From the NCBI GenBank assembly GCA_965224205.1, contig CBDCYN010000015.1, forward strand, positions 1-64,000: 64,000 nucleotides of DNA, in the 5' to 3' direction. How positions within the stretch are numbered: the stretch's first letter is position 1; each line of letters opens with the position of its first letter. The DNA is from CBDCYN01 sp965224205. GTDB taxonomy: Bacteria; Planctomycetota; Phycisphaerae; Phycisphaerales; Phycisphaeraceae. A program made the position numbers and the translations under genes. Under the pieces are notes generated by a model, which made no database searches, was not told the DNA's origin, and was given only the letters and a program-made list of their open reading frames with translations. This document shows positions 23,078-34,880 of the stretch, piece by piece.

Positions 23078-24229
23078 TATACCTCACGCGGCTAAGATTG
23101 TCCGATTGTTGAAGTGTTGGAAGTTGCGGGTGATGAGGGTTTGGACGTTGGGTTTGTCGTCGGTGGCCAGCTTGGCGATGCCGTCGTGGATGGCTTGCTG
23201 AAATCGATCGAACGTTTCGTAGTACCGGCCGTTGAGGCAGCGTTTCTTGAGCAGGCCCCAGATCCGTTCGATCAGGTTCAGGTGCGGCGAGTAGGACGGC
23301 AGGAACATCAACTCGATGCCCAACCCCACGGCCCGATCTTGGACCAACCGGCAGCGTTGATACCGCGCGTTGTCCAGCACCAGGGTGATCGCTTGGCCGG
23401 GGTAACGCCCCGCGAGCGTCTCGAGTAATTCGCAGACCGTTTGGGCCGTGATGTACGTCGTGTTCGTGACGGTCACCAACTCTCGGGTCACGAAATCCAA
23501 CGCCCCCAACACGTTCAGCCGGCGGCGGCCGGTGGGCGTGCGGATGAACAGCCTCACCACGCACCACACGTAGCACAGAAACGCGCCATGGACGAAGTGG
23601 CAGGCGTCTACAAAAAAACCCTGCGATCACCCCGTTCGGCTTCGTCCAAAGCCGGATCGAGGGTCTGTTCAAGGAATTCACGCTGCTGTTGATGCTTGGC
23701 CTGATCAAGCTTGCCCGGCACACCCCCGAGCTTGCGACGACGCAGACCCAGCCGTTTCAAAAAAGCTCGCACTTGCGTCGGGCCGCGACGCAGACCGGTG
23801 AGTTGCGTGATCTGATGGCTCGCCTCGTGGATCGTCGACGGCGGGTGTTGTTCCAAAGACGCCTTGACCTTCGGGCCGTGCGCGTTCAATTGACTGGGCT
23901 GACCCCGGTAGCCGTTTTGCCTCAACGCCTCGATCCCACCGTCGAGGTACGTATTCAAATAACGCTGCACCGTCCGGCTGCTGACCCCTGCCAAGGCCGC
24001 GATCTGCCGATGTGCCAACCCATGGCTCTTGAGCCAAACCACCTGCAACTTCCGCCGCACCCGCGGATCTGGATCGCTAAAACGCCCCCGATCCAACGCC
24101 GCCACCGCATCGTCCGTCAATGTGATCTGAAGCATCCATGCCTCCTGTGTCCAGTGACTTCGTAGTAAAATCAAACCGCTAACGTCAGCCTATTCTACCG
24201 ATCAGACAAACTCACCCGAGGAAGGTATA
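23078..24229 (-). mobile_element. IS630-family insertion sequence no. 1
   Basis: The element is 1152 bp and bounded by 30 bp terminal inverted repeats: 23078-23107 and, on the other strand, from 24229 inward. They match at 22 of 30 positions and both begin TATACCT. It contains one transposase gene read by frameshifting. The ends include TA dinucleotides, as expected for TA target duplication in this family. It lies between a zinc-ribbon gene and a sirtuin gene and interrupts no recognisable gene. Confidence 0.85.
23084..24135 (-). CDS. IS630-family transposase, orfA-orfB joined by -1 frameshift
   Basis: The protein is a DDE transposase of the IS630/Tc1-mariner group. The first frame (24135 to 23608) carries a helix-turn-helix region (HRQIAALAGVSSRTVQRYL) and a second winged-helix segment, and stops at TAG right after a run of seven T (complement of A7 at 23612-23618). 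Slipping back one base on that run gives VFFVDACHFVHGAF, whose Asp is the first catalytic residue. The second Asp is in LVLDNARYQ and the Glu in HLNLIERIWG. The position of the slippery run just before the stop points to programmed -1 frameshifting and not decay. The ATG at 24135 follows AGGAGG by five bases. Confidence 0.85.
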
Positions 24230-24424
24230 TCTACCTCGGGTATTACGCATTGTCGACAATACGGTGACCGCAGCTAAGCGGAGCGTGCCCCAGTCGAAAG
24301 CCATGGTGCTTAAGGCATATTCATCCGATGAACGCAACCCCAGCCACCCATGACCACAAACTTGGACCATACCCGAAGAGGATCACGCCAAGCGGTCCCG
24401 TCCCATGTGTCGCGGTTCACGGCC

Positions 24425-25219
24425 TTACCGTCGAGAACCGTCACCGTCACGTACGATGGGGCCGATCAAGGCCTTGGATAATTCCGGCAATGCTAAGTCG
24501 CACGAGGCCTGGACGGACCAATCGACCCGGCCCGACATCGGGGTGGGTTGCAGGTTGATCTCGCAGGTGCGGGCCCCCAACCCGGCGGCGATCTCGATCA
24601 GCCCGGCTGCGGGGTACACCACGCCGCTGGTGCCGATCGAGATGAACAGGTCACACTGTCGCGACGCCTCGTCCGCGACCCGCATGGTGTCGGGCGGGAG
24701 CATCTCCCCGAACCACACGATCGCGGGTCGTAGCAAACCCCCGGCGGAGGATCGGGGCGGGTAGTCGTCGAACGGTTGCGGGTCGTTGTACTCTTGTTCC
24801 TGTCCGGTCGTGGTGCACCGCCAGGCGATCAGGGACCCGTGCAGCTCATGCACCTTCCGGCTGCCGGCTCGCTGGTGGAGGCGGTCGACGTTCTGGGTCA
24901 GCAGGGTGAACCGCCGGCCGTTGCTTTGGAGGTGGTTTTCGATCTCAACCAGCGCGGTGTGCGCCGGGTTGGGCTTGAGCCGGAGGATGCCGACCCGCCG
25001 CTCGTCGTGCCAACGGGTGACCAGGGCGGGGTCGGCTTCGAACGCATCGATCGAAGAGAGCTGGGTCGGGTCGTACCGGGCCCATAACCCGGTTAGCGCG
25101 TCGCGGAACGTCGGGATCCCGCTGGGCGCCGAGACCCCGGCGCCGGTGAGGACGACCACGTGGTCGGCGTCGCGTAGGGCGTTGACCAAACCCGAAGGGA
25201 TATCGAGCAGGTTATCCAT
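24425..25219 (-). CDS. Sir2-family NAD-dependent protein deacylase lacking the zinc cysteines
   Basis: The 264-residue sirtuin would remove acyl groups from lysines using NAD+. NAD-binding motifs are intact: GAGVSAPSGIPTFRD (26-40), TQNVDRLHQ (108-116) and the catalytic His127 in HELHGS. The zinc ribbon is missing: only Cys135 remains where two CxxC pairs are expected. In the class III position (Tyr and Arg in E. coli CobB) there is His71 and Arg74, so succinyl-type specificity is uncertain. The start at 25219 overlaps the stop of the upstream epimerase gene by 8 bp (ATGGATAA), implying translational coupling. An upstream in-frame ATG is not needed. Confidence 0.85.
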   Translation of the reverse strand: MDNLLDIPSGLVNALRDADHVVVLTGAGVSAPSGIPTFRDALTGLWARYDPTQLSSIDAFEADPALVTRWHDERRVGILRLKPNPAHTALVEIENHLQSNGRRFTLLTQNVDRLHQRAGSRKVHELHGSLIAWRCTTTGQEQEYNDPQPFDDYPPRSSAGGLLRPAIVWFGEMLPPDTMRVADEASRQCDLFISIGTSGVVYPAAGLIEIAAGLGARTCEINLQPTPMSGRVDWSVQASCDLALPELSKALIGPIVRDGDGSRR

Positions 25220-26075
25220 GGGGTTTCTCCGTGGTAGTCGTGCGATCCATGACCTGATTGATATGGTCAATGGCTTGGCGGGTATCGCCTACTCGGTCGT
25301 CGCCGGCTTCACGTTCGATCACGAGATGGCCGCGGAAATCGTTCTCAGAAAGTAACTGGATAAAAGCAGGCCAGTCGACCTGCCCCTGCCCAACCGGGAC
25401 CTCGGTGCCCCAGGCCCCTGGGGTCGAGGTATAGATCGCGTCCTTGAGGTGCACTTGCCGGACATGGGGCAGCAGCTTCTGCAAGGCGTCGATGGGGTCG
25501 CCCTTGTCGTAGAGGATCATGTTCGCGGGGTCGAAGTTGACCGTGACGTTGGGGGAGTCAAGGCAGCCGAGAAAATCTAGCAGATCATCAGCGGTCTCTT
25601 GCCCGGTCTCGAGTAACAAGGTTAGGCCGTGGTCGGCGAATAGCGCAGCGATCTGTTGGATCCTGGTTTGCAGCTTGGGCAGCGAAGGGTCGCACGGATC
25701 GTGGGGGATAAACCCGGCGTGGGTGCTGACGTCACACAGGCCCAGCTGCTGGGCGATCCGGGCGATGTCCCGGGCGAGCTGCAGGTTCCCGTCCCAGTGC
25801 TGATCGGGGACGATCCCGCCGGTAGCTCGGATCGATTCGAGGCTGGTGTAGTCCTCCCGGATCGTGGCGAACATCCCCGAAACGATCTGGACTCCGTTCG
25901 CAGCGAGGACGTCGTGGACGGTACTCCATGTATCCGGGTTATCACGCAACGGGTTGAGCACCAGCTGGGTCTTGGCGAGGCCTGTTTGGGTAACCTTCTG
26001 GACCAGGTCACGTGGGTCGCGTGGCTGCAACGACCAGCTACAGACACCGAGTTGTTGCGGGGATCGTCGGCTCAC
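25212..26075 (-). CDS. Sugar phosphate isomerase/epimerase family TIM-barrel protein
   Basis: The 287-residue protein has the xylose isomerase-like TIM barrel (AP endonuclease family 2). Metal-ligand and barrel blocks are visible in order: GVCSWSL, VSTHAGFIPHD, LLLETGQE, VTVNFDPANMILY, VRQVHLKDA, VPVGQGQVDWPAF and HLVIEREAG. The conserved Glu, Asp, His and Glu would bind a divalent metal and catalyse ketose or sugar isomerisation or epimerisation. Substrate cannot be assigned; planctomycetes carry many such genes. It is the first gene of a two-gene unit with the sirtuin. The pairing is unexplained. Confidence 0.9.
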   Translation of the reverse strand: MSRRSPQQLGVCSWSLQPRDPRDLVQKVTQTGLAKTQLVLNPLRDNPDTWSTVHDVLAANGVQIVSGMFATIREDYTSLESIRATGGIVPDQHWDGNLQLARDIARIAQQLGLCDVSTHAGFIPHDPCDPSLPKLQTRIQQIAALFADHGLTLLLETGQETADDLLDFLGCLDSPNVTVNFDPANMILYDKGDPIDALQKLLPHVRQVHLKDAIYTSTPGAWGTEVPVGQGQVDWPAFIQLLSENDFRGHLVIEREAGDDRVGDTRQAIDHINQVMDRTTTTEKPHG

Positions 26076-26252
26076 AGGGCCATCATAGAATATTTATCTT
26101 CTTGAGAGATCTCTGCCCTTTCTAAGACGCCCTGGTGCTGTGTCACGGCACTAGGGGCTACGTGGCTCGCGTTGCTTCCAGGAAATATTGGCCCGCCGGG
26201 TGGGGCGTGGTCAAACGCCACACCACCCACCCGGCATCCAGCGCGGCCGCGT

Positions 26253-26960
26253 TCACCGGCGACGCCGGCGGCGCGTGGCATGGGCCAGGGTGCCCAGGGC
26301 CATGCCACTCAACACCGCGTTCATCGGCTCGGGCACACCACTAGGTGCTACGTCGATGGTTTGGATCAGGTCGATCCTAAGGTCCGAATTCTTGTCAGCG
26401 TCGATGACCAGCATGACCGCATCGACCGCCGCGAAGTCTACCGAACCCAGGAAGTCCGCGAACATGAAGTGATTCGAGCCCATCATCAGGTCCGACACCG
26501 CCAGCGTCGCTTCGGCTGCACTGGTGTCCACGACCTTGACCGTCGCATCCACCGACCCGACGTCGATACTCAGCAGGTCGAACTTGATCCCGTTGGACAG
26601 CCCGCCATCAGTGAGGTCCAGCCCCCCTAGGCCCGCCCCGTTGGCGTCCCAGGTGATCATGGACCGTCCTCCCGGCGCGAACGCGTTCTGCGAGTGCCCG
26701 GTCGCGTTGGGCGGGGTGGCCACTTCTAGGGCGGCACCGTCGGATACCGGGTCGGCGTCGGTAGGGAACCCGAGGATCTGGAGCGTACGCGAGCCCCCCA
26801 GCGCGCCGGCGGCGGGGAGGTTCAACGGGCCGGCGATCCCGTCGCTGCTAACGACCCCGGGCCCGCTGTCGAAGTTGTCGATCACCATCGCCCGGGCCTG
26901 ACCTGAGATGATCATGCCGCTAGCGCACAGCCACACCGATAGACACTTGGATAATTGCAT
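26253..26960 (-). CDS. PEP-CTERM sorting-domain protein, secreted
   Basis: The 235-residue exported protein starts at the ATG after TTGGAGGAAG. A signal peptide (CLSVWLCASGMIISGQARA) is followed by a beta-rich body beginning with DNFDSGPG, and the C-terminus is GVPEPMNAVLSGMALG plus a run of Arg. That tripartite tail is a PEP-CTERM signal for exosortase processing. The DNFD opening is common in secreted carbohydrate- or matrix-associated PEP-CTERM proteins, but no enzymatic motif is seen. It lies in a cluster with two other C-terminal-sorting proteins. Confidence 0.82.
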   Translation of the reverse strand: MQLSKCLSVWLCASGMIISGQARAMVIDNFDSGPGVVSSDGIAGPLNLPAAGALGGSRTLQILGFPTDADPVSDGAALEVATPPNATGHSQNAFAPGGRSMITWDANGAGLGGLDLTDGGLSNGIKFDLLSIDVGSVDATVKVVDTSAAEATLAVSDLMMGSNHFMFADFLGSVDFAAVDAVMLVIDADKNSDLRIDLIQTIDVAPSGVPEPMNAVLSGMALGTLAHATRRRRRR

Positions 26961-27210
26961 GATTGCTTCCTCCAAAGAAAAAGAGAGATGAACCTGACTG
27001 CTTTCTTCCACCCGGCCTAACCATTAGCCCGGCCATTAAGAGTTACGCACATCGGGGTGTAAAATTGCGCAGCCCACCGGCTGACCCCGTTAGATTCCTG
27101 CGTCGCGATGACCGTCCGTCACTCGTGGTGTCCTTGAGAGGTAAACCGGCGGATCGTGGTCTTCTGCCTTTTTGCTGTCCCCTCCTGCGGGAGGGACAAC
27201 TACCCAGACA

Positions 27211-27316
27211 GCTGCCCGAACCGGATGAAGATGCAGCGTGACTCATGTACGCGATAGAGGCACTCTCGTTGTCCAACGCGTACTTGCCGCGGGACGTCGA
27301 CATGCGATGCCGATAG
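27211..27316 (-). repeat. TATAC-family dispersed element, minus orientation
   Basis: Read on the minus strand it keeps ATCGGCATCGCATGTCG, GGCAAGTACGCGTTGGACAA, ATCGCGTACATGAGTCACGC and TCTTCATCCGG. The length is about 106 bp. The right end (GGTATA) is eroded. Confidence 0.7.
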
Positions 27317-27369
27317 CCTCGTGGACAGGGCGGGGGACACTTCTATTGAGCGTTCACAAAAAAATCCCC

Positions 27370-27397
27370 TTGTATTGACGGCTGATTTTGATATAAT
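27370..27397 (+). promoter_or_regulatory. Putative sigma-70-type promoter
   Basis: TTGTAT (27370-27375), a 16 bp spacer and a perfect TATAAT (27392-27397) lie in unusually AT-rich DNA. If used, transcription of the VPLPA-CTERM gene would start about 200 bases before its ATG, leaving a long leader. No transcript evidence is available. Confidence 0.4.
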
Positions 27398-27610
27398 GCA
27401 AGAATATTGCGGCTCATCGGGGGGGGGCTACGGGGGAGCCTGCTGCCGTCGCAATGGGGTTACAGATTCAATCATAACGGTGCGCATTTCCATGAAAAGC
27501 ATGTGGTAGATGTGTCATGGGAGGTCAGCAGTAGTGTCCAAAAAAGGGGGGGGACGTTTATTTTAGGGCGGTCGTTTTATTTCATTTATCTTTATTGAAA
27601 GGGGATACCT

Positions 27611-28267
27611 ATGATGGTAAACAAAAAAGGTGGAGTGATCGGTGCGGGGGTGTTGATGGCGGCGGCGGTTCATGCGGGGCTAGGGGTTGAGGCGGTTCGT
27701 GCGGCTTCGTTAGATCTAAATTTGGCCGATACACCGGATATCTTGGTGGTCTTTACCAACGTGTCATACGACATGGACACCGAGAATTTTAGCGCCGTGG
27801 GCAACGCGTTTCAGCTCGATGACGACGGCGTCGGCGATCCTATCCAGATCAGCAATGGCGAGCTTATCCTCGAAGCCCAGATCGACAACGACGGAAACCT
27901 GATCTCTGGCATTGTCGTGATCGAGGGTGAAGTGGGTAGTCTCGGGTTTGATTCAGGTGTGCTGCTGAGCGGACCCATCATCGATTTTGGATTCCCGACC
28001 GGAACGGACAACCCCCTGGAGTTCGTTTTTGAGGCTGCTAGCGGGGACGCCGCCACGCTGTTTGGCTCGGGGCCGATCGGGGTCGTGATGAGTGATACCG
28101 GTTTTGACTCTAGCGTGGGCTTCGGTGACGACTTTTTTACGACGGCGCCGACCGGCACCGCTGATATTGCCCCGGTGGTCCCGCTGCCGGCGGCCCTGCC
28201 GGCGGGTCTGGTATTGCTAAGCGGGTTGGGGTTCCGGTCGGCCTGGCAGGTAGCCAAGCGATCATAA
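27611..28267 (+). CDS. VPLPA-CTERM sorting-domain protein, secreted
   Basis: The 218-residue exported protein has a signal peptide to about AVRAAS and an acidic beta-rich body. Its C-terminus is VPLPAALPAGLVLLSGLG followed by a basic tail. VPLPA is a variant of the PEP-CTERM signal, handled by exosortase-type sorting enzymes, and differs from the VPEP tails of its neighbours. GAAAGGGGA precedes ATGATG; either ATG could start. A strong terminator hairpin follows at 28296-28332, so it is probably a single-gene transcript. The body has no recognised domain. Confidence 0.8.
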   Translation: MMVNKKGGVIGAGVLMAAAVHAGLGVEAVRAASLDLNLADTPDILVVFTNVSYDMDTENFSAVGNAFQLDDDGVGDPIQISNGELILEAQIDNDGNLISGIVVIEGEVGSLGFDSGVLLSGPIIDFGFPTGTDNPLEFVFEAASGDAATLFGSGPIGVVMSDTGFDSSVGFGDDFFTTAPTGTADIAPVVPLPAALPAGLVLLSGLGFRSAWQVAKRS

Positions 28268-28295
28268 AACGAGAATATCCTTAACCGCCTACAAT

Positions 28296-28332
28296 AAAGC
28301 CCTGCCCCCCAATAGCGTGGGGGCAGGGCTTT
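28296..28332 (+). terminator. Strong hairpin terminator
   Basis: A perfect 14 bp stem (AAAGCCCTGCCCCC pairing with GGGGGCAGGGCTTT) with a 9-base loop lies 29 bp after the VPLPA-CTERM stop. The T run is short (TTT then GAAAA), so it is a GC-rich hairpin with a weak U tract. Confidence 0.85.
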
Positions 28333-28406
28333 GAAAATTCACGCTGGGAGACGTCGCGGGCGACCGCGTGACATTTGATGACGCGAGATGAAACGGAGGT
28401 GAAGAG

Positions 28407-29054
28407 ATGTCAGGCCGTTGGTTGAAAACGTTGATCTGCGGATACCTCGGGGTGTTGTCGTTAGGGGTTCCAGCCGCGCTGGGCCAAGCCAAAGAGATTC
28501 ACTTCTTTGATGCTCGGATGGGGACGCTGACCGGCGTGCAGTTTCTTATCACCGGTTCGGCGGGGTCGGTCGATCGGCTCTACCGCAACGACGACACGGT
28601 GCCGGCGCGGGTCGACGCGACCGCTTCGGTGTCTGCGGTCGTGTCTTTCCCCGATGGGTTCGCGTTGCCGGATCTGGTCGAAACCCAGCCGCTGGCCGAT
28701 TCGCTGACCCTCGATCCCGGACAGGAGGGCCAGGTCGGGGTCGCGTTTGATTACCACACGACGCTGAACGTGACGCAGCAATACCTCGATCGGTTTATCG
28801 GCGACCCCAGCCAAACGTTTCTTATCGCCCACGGGATCGTTGCTAGCGATCTGAACGTCTCCGTCGATCCCGGGAACGCCAACGTGACGCTGCTCAACGA
28901 GGTCATCGGCCCGGGCCTGCCCAGTGAGGTCATCGTGGCGTATCAATATGTTGAAAACCCCGTGCCCGAGCCGGGCGGTGTGGCCCTGGTCGCAGGGCTC
29001 GGCGGGTTGATGGTGATGGTCTTAAACCGTCCGCGGTCTACTCGCGTGCTCTAG
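28407..29054 (+). CDS. PEP-CTERM sorting-domain protein, secreted
   Basis: The 215-residue exported protein starts after CGGAGGTGAAGAG. A signal peptide (GYLGVLSLGVPAALGQA) leads into a beta-rich body with ARMGTLTGVQFLITGS, and the tail is NPVPEPGGVALVAGLGG, a hydrophobic helix and RPRSTR. It is a standard PEP-CTERM protein of unknown activity. Its stop codon overlaps the stop of the convergent membrane gene (29051-29054), leaving no room for a separate terminator between them. Confidence 0.85.
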   Translation: MSGRWLKTLICGYLGVLSLGVPAALGQAKEIHFFDARMGTLTGVQFLITGSAGSVDRLYRNDDTVPARVDATASVSAVVSFPDGFALPDLVETQPLADSLTLDPGQEGQVGVAFDYHTTLNVTQQYLDRFIGDPSQTFLIAHGIVASDLNVSVDPGNANVTLLNEVIGPGLPSEVIVAYQYVENPVPEPGGVALVAGLGGLMVMVLNRPRSTRVL

Positions 29055-29860
29055 CTACCCTTAACCTCGTCGGGGATCGATTGATGATCGGCACCCGCTA
29101 AGGCGTCATCGTCGACGGGATCCGCTAGATCTGCCTCACCCAAGCCGGTCACGGCGGGATGAAACTGTTGAGTCACGGGCGGCCCGGCTTGGATCGACGC
29201 GTCCGTGTTCGCTACGTCGTTCTCCGCCGAGGCGATTTTGTACGCCGCGGCCATGGCCAGACCGAAGAAGACAATATCGAACAGGCCGAAAGCTAGGAGA
29301 AATCCCACAGACGTGAGCGAATCGTGCAGGTCGTTTATGTCCGACTCAAGGGACGTCACGGCGTATTCTCGGAACGCCTGCTGCTCCTGGGCGTCCATCG
29401 AATACCACTGATCGGCGGCTTCGGCCCAGACGTTGGCGGGGTAGAAATCGCGGGCCTCCATCGCGTCATCCAGGGCATCATCGTCGGGCCAGTCGACGGG
29501 TCGCCCCGACTCCTCGAGCTTGAGGATGATCTGATCGGCCATATAGGCGATGGCCTGGTCATCGTCTTGGAGTTCGACGAGCATCTCCTGGCGGAAATCC
29601 CCCGCCCAGTCCCCCATCATCAGCCCCACGCTAGCGTACTTGCCCACCATCAGGGCCAAGACCGAGATGATCACCGCCGAGACCCCCGCCGCCGGGCCCC
29701 CGGCGCGATACCCCGCCGCGTGTCCCACGCCGACCAGGACCCCGATCCCCCACGCCAGCCAGCCGATCTCGTATCCGGTGACGTAGGTCACCCCCGCCCA
29801 CGCCATCGCGCCGATCAACCCGCCGATCGCGCCGCCAATCATCCCGTTGATCATGTTCAT
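29051..29860 (-). CDS. Membrane protein of unknown function
   Basis: The protein has about 269 residues from the ATG at 29860; the frame is open to 29917. The N-terminus has Gly-rich helices (MIGGAIGGLIGAMAWAGVTY, WLAWGIGVLVGVGHAAGY) and a third helix (VSAVIISVLALMVG). A large acidic loop (about 95-190, DDDALDDAMEARDFYPA) is followed by a last hydrophobic segment (FLLAFGLFDIVFFGLAMAAAY) and an acidic tail. The layout suggests an integral protein with one soluble domain. No family is recognised, and it has no obvious operon partner. Confidence 0.65.
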   Translation of the reverse strand: MNMINGMIGGAIGGLIGAMAWAGVTYVTGYEIGWLAWGIGVLVGVGHAAGYRAGGPAAGVSAVIISVLALMVGKYASVGLMMGDWAGDFRQEMLVELQDDDQAIAYMADQIILKLEESGRPVDWPDDDALDDAMEARDFYPANVWAEAADQWYSMDAQEQQAFREYAVTSLESDINDLHDSLTSVGFLLAFGLFDIVFFGLAMAAAYKIASAENDVANTDASIQAGPPVTQQFHPAVTGLGEADLADPVDDDALAGADHQSIPDEVKGS

Positions 29861-30120
29861 CCTGTCGCACTTGAACCGCTGGAACAGGCCCGATCGCCTT
29901 GAACGGGCATACGACACCTATGACCGTGATCGACGTTCGACCCCCCGCGCTTGATGAAGACCTCGCTGCATGGGGCATATCTGTGCGGCCTGCGCCGTTT
30001 GTACGGGATCCGCGATATGGATGGTAGCCCGGGTCATCGTTGGTCCGTCACCATCCATGACAACCCAAGGAGTAGAATTTCCCTGACCTCTTACCCGCCG
30101 AACGTGCATCCGATGCGACG

Positions 30121-31308
30121 CTACACCCCGACTTCGACCCGCGACCGCAGGTTGTCGAGCACGTTCATGAAGTTGATGTAGCTGTCGTACGGGGATTCGT
30201 ACGGGTTGAAATACTTGTGCACGTCCCCGTCGGCGAAGTACTTGGTGCACATGTAGTAGAAATGATCGCTGACGGTTAGCCGCCGCCAATCGGCCAGCAG
30301 CTTCTCGTCCCCGCTGGCCTTGACCGGGCCCTCGAGTTTGTACAGCTCGTGCAGGGCGTTCGACTGCATCGCGTTGCCCAGCCACGCGGAAAGGTCCCGC
30401 TCGGTGTCAGCCCAACTGATCATGTTCGGCACGTCGTACTCGTCACCCGCGTCGTACGCCTCCATGCACTCGCTGGGGGTCTTGAAATCGTTGCCGGTGG
30501 TTTCGAGGACGCTGGCGGGCAGGTCCCGGAGGAACTCGAAGATCCCGGTGTCGGCCCACTGGTGCTCCCCGAACGTCTCATAATCCATGAACAGGTTGCA
30601 CACGTCACCGCCTTCGTTGTTGACCTGGTCGATCCACTTCGTGAACTTCTCGACCGTCAGCGGATAGTCTTCCCACGCCTGGTTCGAGAACCGGAACGCG
30701 ATGTCGTCGCTGAGGCGGTAGTTCTTCAATAGCAGCTTCATTTGCGGCGTGCCCGGGGCGCGGTAGAGCCGGTTGGGCGACCGGCCGTCGAGGATGTGGT
30801 CGACCCCCTCGGTGAGCACCCCGCGGTACCCGCCGTGGTTGTTGAGGTACGCCGCCAGCTCGTTGCTGTACACCATCTCGGTGTTGCGGAACACGACCGG
30901 CTTCTGGCCGAAGAGGTCTTCGATCAGGTGGCGGTGCAGGTCGACCTGCTCCTGGAACTCGTCGCGGCTGTAGAGGAACGCCAGGCTGTGGTAGTACGTT
31001 TCGTTGAGGAATTCGACGTGCCCGGTCGACGCGAGCTGTTCGAGCAGCACGAGCATCTGGGGGCAGAAATCTTTGAACTGCTCGAGTACGCAGCCGGTGA
31101 GTGAAAAGGCGACACGGAACCGCCCCTCAAATTTCTGGATGAGTTCCAGGATGAGCTTCGTCGCCGGCAGGTAGCACTTCTGGGCGACCTTGTCGAGGAT
31201 CTGGGCGTTGCGCAGTCGGTCCTGGTACTGGCTGTCCGAATCGAACACGCTGTACCGACGTAGCCGCGGCGGCTGGTGGACCTGAAAGTAGAAGCAGACC
31301 GATGCCAT
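30121..31308 (-). CDS. Glycoside hydrolase family 57 alpha-amylase-type enzyme
   Basis: The 395-residue cytoplasmic enzyme is of family GH57, acting on alpha-glucans by a retaining mechanism. Family regions are recognisable in order: FQVHQPPRLRRY near the start, HVEFLNETYYHSLAFL, the catalytic Glu block GVLTEGVDHIL, and the acid/base block NLFMDYETFGEHQW with Asp. The protein has the compact form without the long C-terminal extensions of some archaeal members. There is no signal peptide, so it probably acts on internal glycogen or maltodextrin. A perfect 29 bp inverted repeat lies 25 bp upstream of its ATG. Confidence 0.92.
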   Translation of the reverse strand: MASVCFYFQVHQPPRLRRYSVFDSDSQYQDRLRNAQILDKVAQKCYLPATKLILELIQKFEGRFRVAFSLTGCVLEQFKDFCPQMLVLLEQLASTGHVEFLNETYYHSLAFLYSRDEFQEQVDLHRHLIEDLFGQKPVVFRNTEMVYSNELAAYLNNHGGYRGVLTEGVDHILDGRSPNRLYRAPGTPQMKLLLKNYRLSDDIAFRFSNQAWEDYPLTVEKFTKWIDQVNNEGGDVCNLFMDYETFGEHQWADTGIFEFLRDLPASVLETTGNDFKTPSECMEAYDAGDEYDVPNMISWADTERDLSAWLGNAMQSNALHELYKLEGPVKASGDEKLLADWRRLTVSDHFYYMCTKYFADGDVHKYFNPYESPYDSYINFMNVLDNLRSRVEVGV

Positions 31309-31738
31309 GTTTAGATTTTCATACCGCTACCAAAGCGAGCCGCGACCGTGAGGCAGCGGGTTCTGGACGGCCCGACATCGAAACCCGCTGCCTCACGGTC
31401 GCGGCTCGCTGACACGCCCTTTGCCATCGTCATTACTACCATCATCATCGGCGCGACGTGAAAAAAAGCTTTGGTCATCGCTGATCATCGCTTGGGAACG
31501 GTTCGCCGCTCCGTCGGTTCGCACGCGTGGCCGTGGCCGACTCAAGCCCACCGCTCGGGCGGACTTTGCACACGCTCGGACTCCCCTATTGTGTCCAGCC
31601 CGGGCCGTGACGCAAACGTCCGTTATCGGCGCGGGGCCGATGGTCGTCCCGTCACCCACCCGTTATACTCTCCTGCCCGCAGCCCGCCTCCTCGTGCGTG
31701 TTTACCGGCGTGAGCCGCGAAGGAACCGGTTGAACCCT
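31309..31738. other. 430 bp divergent spacer between GH57 and alaS
   Basis: Both neighbours are transcribed away from this spacer, so it must hold two promoters. A perfect inverted repeat sits at 31334-31410, next to the GH57 start. The remaining 330 bp up to alaS stay open in the alaS frame, but the upstream protein is Arg/Pro-rich and unlike any AlaRS N-terminus. No convincing -35/-10 pair was found. Confidence 0.55.
31334..31410. repeat. GAGCCGCGACCGTGAGG hairpin, perfect 29 bp inverted repeat
   Basis: The left arm 31334-31362 (AGCGAGCCGCGACCGTGAGG plus CAGCGGGTT) pairs perfectly with 31382-31410 around a 19-base loop. It lies between divergent genes, so it is not simply a terminator. Arms of the same family occur at 5911-5953, 18966-18995, 21205-21233 and 34866-34945. 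Confidence 0.9.

Positions 31739-34865
<3,127 letters not shown>

Positions 34866-34880
<15 letters not shown>

Larger units (their letters stand above)
26961..27610. other. 650 bp spacer with TATAC repeat and putative promoter
   Basis: This divergent spacer separates two CTERM genes. A TATAC-family copy lies at 27211-27316. A promoter-like TTGTAT..TATAAT pair is at 27370-27397, and G-run-rich, AT-richer DNA leads to the next gene. No gene is supported. Confidence 0.6.
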
